Assembly (NCBI GenBank): GCA_947629425.1
Contig: CANRDR010000022.1
Coordinates: forward strand, 1 to 15,721
Source: an uncultured Bacilli bacterium
GTDB lineage: Bacteria > Bacillota_I > Bacilli_A > RF39 > UBA660
Direction of reading: 5' to 3'
Length of the DNA: 15,721 nucleotides
The position numbers and the translations under genes were made by a program. This document shows positions 7,177 to 14,668 of the stretch, piece after piece. Positions within the stretch are counted from its first letter, which is position 1, and the number at the start of each line of letters is the position of its first letter. The notes beneath the pieces were generated by a model. That model saw only the letters and a program-made list of their open reading frames with translations. It ran no database searches and had not been told where the DNA came from.

Positions 7177-7314
7177 AGTAGAGTAAGAAAGTACTCAAGA
7201 AATTAAAAATTATATACGAAGGATTGAATTATATAACCAATCTCTCTCATAAGAATGTTTGTTTGGTATGGGGGTTATACTTATATAATTTTTTTATATG
7301 GAAAAGAGATTTAT
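7177..7314 (+). promoter_or_regulatory. Conserved structured 5' leader, copy 1 (candidate cis-regulatory RNA)
   Basis: This 138-base untranslated leader is nearly repeated at 15000-15147 in front of a paralogue. Shared parts in order: GAGTA-AGAAAG-TACTC hairpin (7181-7196); AATTATATA (7208-7216); GATTG and AATTATATAACC (7227-7238); (TC)4 (7241-7248); a variable loop; ATG plus a G run (G5, 7270-7274); GGTTATAC and TATATAATTTTTTT; and ATATGGAAAA with a ribosome site before the ATG at 7315. I know no riboswitch family that fits; that is memory, not a search. The ATG at 7255 opens an in-frame extension of the gene through this leader, but it crosses the structure and has no counterpart in copy 2, so I reject it as the start. 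Confidence 0.7.
7228..7295 (+). terminator. Attenuator-like hairpin with T7 tail in leader 1
   Basis: ATTATA (7228-7233) pairs with TATAAT (7284-7289), and TAACC (7234-7238) with GGTTA (7273-7277), leaving a six-base bulge. Further in, TCTCTCTCAT can pair with ATGGGGG through alternating C-G and U-G pairs. Seven T's (7289-7295) follow the stem. The hairpin lies between promoter and gene, so it would act as an attenuator if it terminates. It could instead only fold the leader near the ribosome site. Confidence 0.55.
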
Positions 7315-8847
7315 ATGAATAGAAATGTATTTAGTAAGTTAAGTAAAAAGAAAAAAAGAATAGTAATAGTATTAATGTTATTTATAGTATTAGATTTAGC
7401 ATTATTAACAATAACATCATTACCATTTACAAGAGCATTTTTTCAAAGTAATGCAAATTCAAGTGTAGATTTAGATATAGCAAAATTTTCATTTTTAGTA
7501 AATGGAACAATAAATGAAGAAGTAAGTATAGATTTAAATAGTACTTTAGATAGTAACTATACAAAAGTAATACCAGGAAGTAGTGGAGTAATAAAACTAA
7601 ATTTAGATGCAAGTGAAAGTGAAGTAAATATAAGAAGTGTAATAAAAATAAATAGAGAAAGTATTCCAAATAATTTAAAAATATATAAAGATGCAGAACA
7701 TGGAGTAGAAATAAATGATAGTATAGTTGAAATAATAAACTATAAAGAACAAAAAGAAGTAAAATTATATTGGAAATGGATATTTACAGAAGATAATGAA
7801 AATAACTGGATGGACAAAGCAATAAGTATAAATATAAATGTAACAGGAGAACAAATAATAAATAAAGAAGATGAAATACCATATGAAGAAAGTATATTAG
7901 CATATAACATAATAAAGAATGCAATGAAAGCATTACCTGATACAGAAAGTACAATTTATTCACCAGAACCATTAACAATACCAGCACAACAAATAAGTAA
8001 GGAAAATGAAAGAACATTATCAGTAACAGAAGATGATTACGGTAATTCTTACTATTTTAGAGGAAATGTTAAAGACAATTATTTAAATTTTAATAATATG
8101 TGTTGGAGAGTAGTTCGTATAGAAGGCGATGGTTCAATCAAGTTAATATTAGAAGATAAAACACAGATATGTGAAAATACACCAGGTGGTGATAATGCAT
8201 TTATAGGAGAAGGTCAATATGGAGTAAAGCATGCAACATTAAATGGAGTTGAAAATGTCAAAGTAGCAGATTATGAAAATTGTACATCAAATAAAGATAA
8301 TTGTATGAAAACAAAATTTGATGATTGGTTTAATAAACACTTAGAAAATGTAAAAGATAAATTAAAATATGAAACATGGAATTTAGGAGATTTAGAAACA
8401 TTTTATGATTCTGAAGGTAATATAAAAGATTATAGTAATAATCAATTATTTTTTAATACTACTATGAAAGTTATTTATAATAAGCTTCCTTTAACACTAA
8501 CAAAAAGCAAAAATGAAAGTACAGTAAAAAATTATATTGCAACATTAAGTGCAGAAGAGGCAGTATTAGCAGGAGCAAAATGGAATACATCAAATATTAA
8601 TTATTATTTATATATTCCATCAAGTAATTGGCTTTTAATGTCCTTATTTAAAATTGAAAGCAATCAAATTCATCCATATTTTATTTCAAAGGAAAATTTA
8701 GAAAGTAAGTGGTATGTTGGCAAGGGATCATTAATAGAAACTGCACCAGATAGTAATGCAAACTTAAGGCCATCCATAGTATTAAAATATGGAATAGAAT
8801 ATATTTCAGGTAATGGAACAATGGAACAACCTTATGAAATAAAATAA
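7315..8847 (+). CDS. Secreted surface protein with TasA/camelysin-like N-terminus and four-Cys C-terminal module
   Basis: 510 residues from the ATG at 7315, which has AAAAGAG about six bases upstream. A Lys-rich N-terminus and one hydrophobic segment (about 18-38) form a signal peptide or anchor. FTRAFFQSNANSSVDLDIAKFSFLVNG follows in a style like TasA/camelysin-type exported proteins (weak similarity). A beta-rich domain runs to about residue 190. The C-terminal module starts with LAYNIIKNAMKA and contains YYFRGNVKDNYLNFNNMCWRVV and RIEGDGSIKLILED, ending RPSIVLKYGIEYISGNGTMEQPYEIK, a layout common in exported proteins of gut Firmicutes (DUF6273-like, tentative). Four Cys (NNMCWR, TQICEN, ENCTS, DNCMK) are all conserved in the 15148 paralogue. 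There is no sortase motif. Role unknown; an exposed surface or pseudopilus-like protein is a guess. Confidence 0.82.
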   Translation: MNRNVFSKLSKKKKRIVIVLMLFIVLDLALLTITSLPFTRAFFQSNANSSVDLDIAKFSFLVNGTINEEVSIDLNSTLDSNYTKVIPGSSGVIKLNLDASESEVNIRSVIKINRESIPNNLKIYKDAEHGVEINDSIVEIINYKEQKEVKLYWKWIFTEDNENNWMDKAISININVTGEQIINKEDEIPYEESILAYNIIKNAMKALPDTESTIYSPEPLTIPAQQISKENERTLSVTEDDYGNSYYFRGNVKDNYLNFNNMCWRVVRIEGDGSIKLILEDKTQICENTPGGDNAFIGEGQYGVKHATLNGVENVKVADYENCTSNKDNCMKTKFDDWFNKHLENVKDKLKYETWNLGDLETFYDSEGNIKDYSNNQLFFNTTMKVIYNKLPLTLTKSKNESTVKNYIATLSAEEAVLAGAKWNTSNINYYLYIPSSNWLLMSLFKIESNQIHPYFISKENLESKWYVGKGSLIETAPDSNANLRPSIVLKYGIEYISGNGTMEQPYEIK

Positions 8848-8890
8848 TAATAATTATTTAATAAAATACTATATTTAAATATAAAAGTAC

Positions 8891-8919
8891 TTGAAAAAAT
8901 ATAATATTTATGTTAGATT
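8891..8919 (+). promoter_or_regulatory. Promoter upstream of secG
   Basis: TTGAAA (8891-8896), a 17-base spacer and TAGATT (8914-8919), with TG one base before the -10. It lies about 30 bases before the secG start. No clear terminator for the preceding gene is visible between 8848 and 8890. Confidence 0.5.
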
Positions 8920-8949
8920 AATAAAGAAATTAATGAATGGGTGGATTTT

Positions 8950-9165
8950 ATGGAAACAGTATTATTAATTGTATCAATTTTATTAATAGTATTAGTTTTA
9001 TTACAAAGTAATAAGGCTAGTAGTGGTGCTCAAATAATATCGGGTGGAAATAGTGATTTATTTCAAAACCAAAAAGAAAGAGGAGCAGAACTATTAATTA
9101 GTAGATTAACATTAATTTGTGGAATAATATTTTTTATAATATCATTTATACTTTATATAAAGTAG
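8950..9165 (+). CDS. secG: SecG, Sec translocase subunit
   Basis: 71 residues with two membrane segments (about 2-20 and 50-70) joined by the SecG loop: VLLQSNKASSGAQIISGGNSDLFQNQKERGAE. The SG(A)...GG...LF pattern and the length are typical. SecG works with SecYE in the membrane and helps SecA-driven export. A GTG at 8941 is in frame but is part of the GGGTGG ribosome site, so I choose the ATG at 8950. The order secG-rnr-smpB is conserved in many Firmicutes, which supports the call. Confidence 0.93.
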   Translation: METVLLIVSILLIVLVLLQSNKASSGAQIISGGNSDLFQNQKERGAELLISRLTLICGIIFFIISFILYIK

Positions 9166-9204
9166 ACACAACAAACATGAATTTTTTATAATTTGTGTTT
9201 TTTT
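9166..9204 (+). terminator. Terminator after secG
   Basis: ACACAA (9166-9171) pairs with TTGTGT (9193-9198) across a loop of about 21 bases and runs into seven T's (9198-9204). The loop is long, so it may be leaky; read-through into rnr is possible. Confidence 0.5.
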
Positions 9205-9205
9205 A

Positions 9206-9214
9206 TGGTATACT
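9206..9214 (+). promoter_or_regulatory. Extended -10 promoter of rnr-smpB
   Basis: TGG-TATACT (-10 at 9209-9214) with no good -35. AAGGTAGGG follows just before the ATG at 9240. Confidence 0.5.
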
Positions 9215-9239
9215 ATTTTTAGAATAAGGTAGGGATTTT

Positions 9240-11372
9240 ATGAAAGAACAAGTTGTAGATTTATTAAATTCTAAATATGAAGCATTAGATATAATAGAAA
9301 TAAATGACTTATTAGGTTTAACAACATCAGATGATTTAAGTAGATTAAATAATGTAATAGATGCATTAGTAAAAGAAAATATATTATATAAAACTAAAAA
9401 AAATAAATATATTATGTATAAAAATTGCCCTAATTTAAAAGTAGGTACTTTATCATTAAATAAAAAAGGATTTGGTTTTTTACTAATACCGGGTGGTGAA
9501 GATATTTATATAGATAAAGATAATATAAATGGTGCTGTTAATGAAGATAAAGTATTAATAGAATTAATTAATACTATGGATGGTGTAGAAGGAAAAGTAT
9601 TAAGAGTACTAAATAGAGATTTAAATAATTTAATAGGTGAAATTTATATAGAAAAAGATAAAGTTTGCGTTAAATTAGAAGATGATACAAAACATTTAGA
9701 TATTAAATTAGATCAAAAAACTTCAAAAAATTTAGTAGAAGGTACTAAAGTAATAGTTAGTGTAACTAAAGAAATGTCTAAAAATAAATATATGGGAAAA
9801 GTAACAACTGTTATTGGACATAAAGATGATCCTGGTGTTGATATAAAATTAATTGCTTATAAATATGGAATATATGAAGAATTTTCTAAAAGTGCAATGG
9901 AACAAACCGAAAATATACCTACAGAAGTAAGTGATAATGATTTAATCGGAAGAACTGATTTAACCAATGAAATGATATTTACAATAGATGGCGCAGATAC
10001 AAAAGATATAGATGATGCAATTAGCTATGAATATAAAGATGGATTACACGTCCTAGGAGTACATATAGCAGATGTCAGTTATTACGTAACTGAAGATAGT
10101 TTTTTAGATAAAGACGCATTATCTCGAGGAACAAGTTCATATTTAGCAGATAGTGTAATACCAATGTTACCACATAAATTATCTAATGGTATATGTTCAT
10201 TAAATGAGGGGGTAGTTAGACTTACACAATCATGTGTTATGAAAATTAATGACCAAGGAGTTGCAGTAGAATATGATATTTTTCCAAGTTATATAAAATC
10301 AAGAAAAAAAATGACTTATGATGCAGTAAATGATATAATAGTACGTAACCAAATACCTGAAGGTTATGAAGAATTTGTAGATGTTCTAAAAAATATGAAT
10401 ACTCTAGCGCATATTTTAAGAAAGAATAAAATAAAAAAAGGTTATATTGATTTTGATATACCAGAACCAAAAATCATAGTTGATGAAAATAAAAAAGTAA
10501 TAGGTATAGAAAAAAGAAATAGAGAAGATGGAGAAAATTTAATTGAAGATTTTATGATAGCAGCAAATGAAACAGTTGCAACACATATATTTAATATGGA
10601 TTTACCATTTATTTATAGAGTTCATGATATACCTAATTCTGAAAAAATAGATAAATTTATAAGATTAGTAAGTCTACTTGGATATAAATTAACAGGAAAC
10701 TATAAATCAATAACACCTATAAAATTACAAGAAATGTTAGAACAACTAAAAGAAGTACCAGCATATAAAACATTATCAAATATGTTATTAAGAAGTATGA
10801 GAAAAGCTGTATATCAAAAAGAAAATATAGGGCATTTTGGTTTAGGAAGCACATGTTACACACATTTTACTTCTCCAATAAGAAGATATCCTGACTTAGA
10901 AGTACACAGACTTTTAAGAAAATATTTATATGAACATAAAATAGATAATGAAACAATAGATTATTATCAAACAAATTTAGATTATATCGCAACACAATGT
11001 AGCGAAAGAGAGCAAGCAGCACAACAAGCAGAAAGAGAAGTTGACGATATGAAAATGGCCGAATATATGGAAAATCATATAGGAGAGGTATACGATGGAA
11101 CTATATCAGGTGTTGAAAATTTTGGTTTCTTTGTAGAACTTGATAATTTAGTAGAAGGATTAGTACATGTAAATACTTTAAAAGGCGATTACTTTAATTA
11201 TATAGAAGATTTATTATGCTTAATGGGAGAAAATACAAAGAAAAAATATACATTAGGAGATATTGTTAAAGTAAAAGTAGTTGCTGCTTCTAAAGAAACA
11301 AAAACAGTTGATTTTGAACTAGTGGGGGATGATGAATTTGATAGAGATAAAAAACAAGAAAGCGTACTTTGA
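9240..11372 (+). CDS. rnr: Ribonuclease R (3'-5' exoribonuclease)
   Basis: 710 residues, the usual length for RNase R. Order: winged-helix N-terminus (about 1-65), cold-shock/OB domains (about 70-220; VGTLSLNKKGFGFLLIPG), the RNB catalytic domain (about 225-590) and an S1 domain (about 615-695; DGTISGVENFGFFVEL). The catalytic acid cluster IDGADTKDIDDA (Asp250, Asp253, Asp256, Asp258, Asp259) is intact, as are HIADVSYYV and HFTSPIRRYPDLEVHR. It degrades structured RNA 3' to 5' and takes part in mRNA and tagged-message decay together with tmRNA-SmpB. AAGGTAGGG precedes the ATG. The gene overlaps smpB by about 40 bases, so the two are probably translated together. Confidence 0.97.
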   Translation: MKEQVVDLLNSKYEALDIIEINDLLGLTTSDDLSRLNNVIDALVKENILYKTKKNKYIMYKNCPNLKVGTLSLNKKGFGFLLIPGGEDIYIDKDNINGAVNEDKVLIELINTMDGVEGKVLRVLNRDLNNLIGEIYIEKDKVCVKLEDDTKHLDIKLDQKTSKNLVEGTKVIVSVTKEMSKNKYMGKVTTVIGHKDDPGVDIKLIAYKYGIYEEFSKSAMEQTENIPTEVSDNDLIGRTDLTNEMIFTIDGADTKDIDDAISYEYKDGLHVLGVHIADVSYYVTEDSFLDKDALSRGTSSYLADSVIPMLPHKLSNGICSLNEGVVRLTQSCVMKINDQGVAVEYDIFPSYIKSRKKMTYDAVNDIIVRNQIPEGYEEFVDVLKNMNTLAHILRKNKIKKGYIDFDIPEPKIIVDENKKVIGIEKRNREDGENLIEDFMIAANETVATHIFNMDLPFIYRVHDIPNSEKIDKFIRLVSLLGYKLTGNYKSITPIKLQEMLEQLKEVPAYKTLSNMLLRSMRKAVYQKENIGHFGLGSTCYTHFTSPIRRYPDLEVHRLLRKYLYEHKIDNETIDYYQTNLDYIATQCSEREQAAQQAEREVDDMKMAEYMENHIGEVYDGTISGVENFGFFVELDNLVEGLVHVNTLKGDYFNYIEDLLCLMGENTKKKYTLGDIVKVKVVAASKETKTVDFELVGDDEFDRDKKQESVL

Positions 11373-11769
11373 TTACTTTGTAGAAAGTGAAATAGAATGT
11401 GGAATAGTATTAACTGGAACAGAAATAAAATCAATAAGAAAAGGTAGTGCTAACTTAAAAGATACATATGCTAGAATAAAAAATAATGAAGTTTATATTA
11501 TAAATATGTATATAGCACCATATGAAGAAGGTAATAGATTTAATGTTTATGAAAGAAGAGAAAGAAAATTATTATTACATAAAAAAGAAATAATAAAATT
11601 AAAAAATACAGTTTTTCAAGACGGATATAGTTTAGTACCATTAAAATTATATTTTAAAGGAAATAATGCTAAAATATTATTAGGATTATGTAAAGGTAAA
11701 AAATTATATGATAAAAGAAGAACTATAAAAATGAGAGATTTATTAAGAGAAAATAAAGATTTATATTAA
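11332..11769 (+). CDS. smpB: SsrA-binding protein SmpB
   Basis: 145 residues. NKKAYFDYFVESEIECGIVLTGTEIKSIRKGSANLKDTYARI, ISPYEEGNRFN-type (here IAPYEEGNRFN), RKLLLHKKEI and KGKKLYDKRRTIKMRD are diagnostic. SmpB binds tmRNA and delivers it to stalled ribosomes. Two adjacent ATGs (11329 and 11332) are possible. I choose the second, because the GGGGG at 11324-11328 is the only visible ribosome site and leaves almost no spacing to the first. The start overlaps the 3' end of rnr in another frame, so expression likely depends on rnr translation. No tmRNA gene follows in this window. Confidence 0.96.
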   Translation: MNLIEIKNKKAYFDYFVESEIECGIVLTGTEIKSIRKGSANLKDTYARIKNNEVYIINMYIAPYEEGNRFNVYERRERKLLLHKKEIIKLKNTVFQDGYSLVPLKLYFKGNNAKILLGLCKGKKLYDKRRTIKMRDLLRENKDLY

Positions 11770-11796
11770 AAATACTAGAGTTAAAATCTAGTATTT
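11770..11796. terminator. Bidirectional terminator between smpB and the 11795 gene
   Basis: AAATACTAGA (11770-11779) and TCTAGTATTT (11787-11796) form a 10-bp stem with a seven-base loop, with T-rich DNA beyond. It includes the last bases of the convergent minus-strand gene. Confidence 0.75.
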
Positions 11797-12199
11797 ATTC
11801 TTTTTCAAATAATTTAGAATCTATAACAATATTATAATCAGAATCAATAATACCTTTTATATTATCATTAAATATTATTTCGTTATTTTTAATTATTAAA
11901 TCACCTTCATAATATTTTTTTTCACAATCATCATTATATAATTCCATAGTAAATGATTTATCTGGAGATATAGTTATATAATCTAATGTATTACATTCAT
12001 TATGATATATTCTTTTACCTTCAATTTTATCTACTTTAACTGCTTTTATATATGGTATTAAACTATTAAATAAAAAATAAATACCTATACCTATTATTAA
12101 TAAAACTATTAAAATACTTAAAAATTTAATAATAGAAAATTTTTTCTTTTCTACTGGTGGTAGTGAATCTACTACTTTTATTTTTGTTTTTAAAGTCAT
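11795..12199 (-). CDS. Small single-pass membrane protein, unknown function
   Basis: 134 residues that I do not recognise. A short basic cytoplasmic N-terminus (about 1-22) leads to one membrane segment (about 24-47) and an extracytoplasmic domain of about 85 residues with short beta-strand-like stretches. The domain has two Cys (ECNTL and DDCEK) that could pair. It looks like a small exported lipocalin- or DUF-like beta domain, but I cannot name the family. AGGGTG lies eight bases before the ATG, and a good promoter stands upstream. It is convergent with smpB and divergent from the 12344 operon. Confidence 0.75.
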   Translation of the reverse strand: MTLKTKIKVVDSLPPVEKKKFSIIKFLSILIVLLIIGIGIYFLFNSLIPYIKAVKVDKIEGKRIYHNECNTLDYITISPDKSFTMELYNDDCEKKYYEGDLIIKNNEIIFNDNIKGIIDSDYNIVIDSKLFEKE

Positions 12200-12219
12200 A
12201 TATCATACACCCTAATTAT

Positions 12220-12248
12220 ATTATAATCTATAAAATAATTAGTATCAA
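12220..12248 (-). promoter_or_regulatory. Promoter of the 11795-12199 gene
   Basis: Minus strand: TTGATA (12248-12243), 17-base spacer, TATAAT (12225-12220). A close match to the housekeeping consensus. Confidence 0.65.
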
Positions 12249-12289
12249 TAATAAAATTTATGAAATGTAAAATCATACAAGTGTTTAAT

Positions 12290-12318
12290 TTGTAAATATA
12301 TAAAAAGTATGCTATACT
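12290..12318 (+). promoter_or_regulatory. Promoter of the 12344-14965 operon
   Basis: TTGTAA (12290-12295), a 17-base spacer and TATACT (12313-12318), with TGC before the -10 (extended -10). GGGAGG follows at 12330-12335. Confidence 0.65.
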
Positions 12319-12343
12319 ACTTTATAGTAGGGAGGCTAGATGT

Positions 12344-13291
12344 ATGTTTGTTAAATCATTTGTAACAGAACTATCTAAAAAGATAGAAACTGTTGATATG
12401 CAGTTAAAAGAATTTGAAAGTAAAATGGAAAAAATTAATTCTATTACATCATTGTTAACATTAAAAACTTTAAAAGATATAGATAGTTTAAAAAAAGAAG
12501 ATCTAGTTTATCTTGAAGAAGAAGACTATAAAAAAATATTAGAAGTTTTAAATATAGAAAATATTGATAATAAAATAAAAGAATTTTTAAATAAAAAAAA
12601 TATTATATTAGAATATCAAAAGCAAATAAGTGGAGAACAAATTGATATTGATATGAAAGATGTAGATAAAGCTTTAGATTATTTTGAACATGAATTAAAT
12701 TATATAAAAGAATATATTAGAGATTTTAATGATAATAATAAAGAATATTATAATTCATTAAAAACTAGTGATAATTTATATAAAAAATATTTAGAATATT
12801 TTAAAAATAATAAATTAATAAAACCTATATATAATATAGAAGAATTTAATGAAGTTATTAAAAAAAGTGGTATTATAACATCTGAAAAATGGCAATTATT
12901 AAAATATATTGCACAAAGAAATTTAGAATTTAAAAAGAATAGTAATGATGATGAAAAAATAGAATATTCTGATGATGAAATAATAACATTTGCTGAAGAA
13001 ATTATAAAAAATGAAGAATCTCTTTTAAAAGAAATAACACCTGAAAAAGTTATTGAATCATTAAATATTCTTGAAGAAGATGAAACTAAAATAAAAAAAA
13101 CATATAAAGAAGATGATATCATTAAATATCAAAAAATACCAGTTATTGATACATTAAATAAAATATTAAAAGAAACTAAAGAATTGTTAAAAAAAGAAAA
13201 AGATGAAGATGCAACTAAAATAGAAAAAAATTTAAAAGAAATATTAGAATTAGTTGACAGCTATAACGTAATAAAAAAAATTGAAAGTTAG
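12344..13291 (+). CDS. Coiled-coil cytosolic protein of unknown function
   Basis: 315 residues, strongly Lys/Glu-rich and almost all predicted helix, with no membrane segment or signal peptide. A heptad-like stretch lies at about 5-40 (KKIETVDMQLKEFESKMEKI) and another at the C-terminus (about 265-310). I do not recognise the family. The product is probably a scaffold or a partner of the next two gene products. GGGAGG lies eight bases before the ATG. Its TAG stop is part of the TAGGAGG ribosome site of the next gene. The three genes form one operon. Confidence 0.75.
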   Translation: MFVKSFVTELSKKIETVDMQLKEFESKMEKINSITSLLTLKTLKDIDSLKKEDLVYLEEEDYKKILEVLNIENIDNKIKEFLNKKNIILEYQKQISGEQIDIDMKDVDKALDYFEHELNYIKEYIRDFNDNNKEYYNSLKTSDNLYKKYLEYFKNNKLIKPIYNIEEFNEVIKKSGIITSEKWQLLKYIAQRNLEFKKNSNDDEKIEYSDDEIITFAEEIIKNEESLLKEITPEKVIESLNILEEDETKIKKTYKEDDIIKYQKIPVIDTLNKILKETKELLKKEKDEDATKIEKNLKEILELVDSYNVIKKIES

Positions 13292-13302
13292 GAGGTATAA
13301 AA

Positions 13303-14664
13303 ATGCCAAATGGTATAGATGCACTTTCTTTACTATTTAATAATTATAAAACTAAAGAAAATAGAACAGAAAAAAAAGAACAATTTATAAAAAAGTTAGA
13401 TAATATAATAAATCTTATAAATAATAGAAAATATATAATAGATTTAGATGAGATAGAAGATATTGTTAGACGTTATGAAACTACAGAAACTGATTCTATT
13501 CTTTTAGATACTATGTTAAATATAAATAGATACAATGTTTACTTAATGAATAAAAAAATAAAATATGTAGAACCAAATTTAGAGAAAAATATAGAATTTG
13601 TTTCTGCTAATATTGATTTAAAAGATATATTAAATTATCTTGAAGTAGATATTAAAGATTTAGACGAATCTCTATCTAAAGACTTAAACAAATATGTTAA
13701 TAAAGATGAATTTATTAATTTTGCAACATATATAAAAGGAAGCAATGGAATAGAACATATATTATATGAAAAAATACGAGATAAAAATATATTAATCTCT
13801 ATATTATTACATTCTAATATTGATACAGTAAAAAATATATTAAATATTATTGATAATGAAACATGTTTATTAAATAAATTAGTACCAAATATACCATTTA
13901 TATTTATAAAAGAAAAAATAAGTAATAAATGTTTATATAATGTACCTACTTATTATAATAATTTTAAAGAAAATATTGATTTATTAAATAACAAAAATAT
14001 ACCTATTAAAGTTATGTTAAATTATCCTATATTTTTTATAAATAATGTAGAAAAAAATAAAGAGATTATTAAAAAATTAGAAGATTTAAATGTTAATGTA
14101 TTAAATGTATTAACACATATTGGAAATATAATAGTAGGTAATATAGATAAAGTAATAGAAAATATAAAATTATTAGAATATCATAATATAGAACTTACTG
14201 ATGATGATAACAATAATGGATATACAATATTAGGTATGAATAATTTAGATATGAAAATAGATTATTTAATAGAAACTAATAAATGGAAAAAAAGTTTAGG
14301 AAAAAAACATGATAATATAGATTTAATTAGAGCATTAGTTATAAAAGATAATTATGTTAATTGGAAAAATAATTTTATAAATAATATAGAAAAAAATGAA
14401 TTATTTGATACTAAAACAATAAATACTGATATTATTGATGAATTATATAAAAAATATCCTATTTTAAACTTATTAGATAACAAATATTTATATGAAGATA
14501 ATTATAAAATAAATGATTGTATAATTAGTAGACATAGATTATTATCTAATTTATACAATTATAAAGGGCAAGATAATATTTTTATTAATTCTTTAAAATA
14601 TAAAACATTTATTAGTGAAGAAAATATGAATAAAATTATAAATATAATTAATGAAATGAGTTGA
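13303..14664 (+). CDS. Helical-repeat protein of unknown function (mTERF-like repeats)
   Basis: 453 residues, helical, cytosolic, very rich in Asn, Ile and Lys. A degenerate repeat of about 30-35 residues can be seen from about 195 to 310. Successive units begin IPFIFIKEK, VPTYYNNFKEN, YPIFFINNVEKNKEIIKKL and IGNIIVGNIDKVIENIKLL, each with a Pro/Gly-Ile/Phe start, then a helix ending in a Leu pair, and a short turn. This pattern resembles mTERF helical repeats (nucleic-acid-binding in organelles). It is a visual resemblance, not a database hit. The C-terminus has CIISRHRLLSNLYNY, a pattern I associate with hypothetical proteins of gut Firmicutes. GGAGG lies seven bases before the ATG. It is the second gene of the operon. 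Confidence 0.75.
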   Translation: MPNGIDALSLLFNNYKTKENRTEKKEQFIKKLDNIINLINNRKYIIDLDEIEDIVRRYETTETDSILLDTMLNINRYNVYLMNKKIKYVEPNLEKNIEFVSANIDLKDILNYLEVDIKDLDESLSKDLNKYVNKDEFINFATYIKGSNGIEHILYEKIRDKNILISILLHSNIDTVKNILNIIDNETCLLNKLVPNIPFIFIKEKISNKCLYNVPTYYNNFKENIDLLNNKNIPIKVMLNYPIFFINNVEKNKEIIKKLEDLNVNVLNVLTHIGNIIVGNIDKVIENIKLLEYHNIELTDDDNNNGYTILGMNNLDMKIDYLIETNKWKKSLGKKHDNIDLIRALVIKDNYVNWKNNFINNIEKNELFDTKTINTDIIDELYKKYPILNLLDNKYLYEDNYKINDCIISRHRLLSNLYNYKGQDNIFINSLKYKTFISEENMNKIINIINEMS

Positions 14665-14668
14665 TAAT

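Noticed and set aside
7270..7274. Classic on/off phase variation by frame change at the G run
   Set aside because: The run lies upstream of the preferred start codon, so a length change would not shift the reading frame of the surface gene.
7255..7314. In-frame N-terminal extension of the surface protein starting at ATG 7255
   Set aside because: It reads through the conserved leader hairpin, lacks a ribosome site, and has no equivalent frame in copy 2. The ATG at 7315 has a ribosome site and starts a normal signal peptide.
7177..7314. Known riboswitch classes (c-di-GMP I/II, T-box, purine, SAM)
   Set aside because: None of their conserved cores as I remember them is visible. A covariance search is still needed to rule them out.
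7427..8017. Two minus-strand frames rich in Leu, Tyr and His opposite the surface-protein gene
   Set aside because: Antisense shadows of an A-rich coding strand. No ribosome sites or family motifs.
10246..11434. Minus-strand frames opposite rnr and smpB
   Set aside because: The plus-strand genes are certain, and the antisense frames have low-complexity Leu/Phe/Ser composition.
12748..13122. Minus-strand Ser/Ile/Phe-rich frame opposite the coiled-coil gene, and a similar one at 14677-14973
   Set aside because: Mirror images of Lys/Asn/Glu-rich coding, without start signals.
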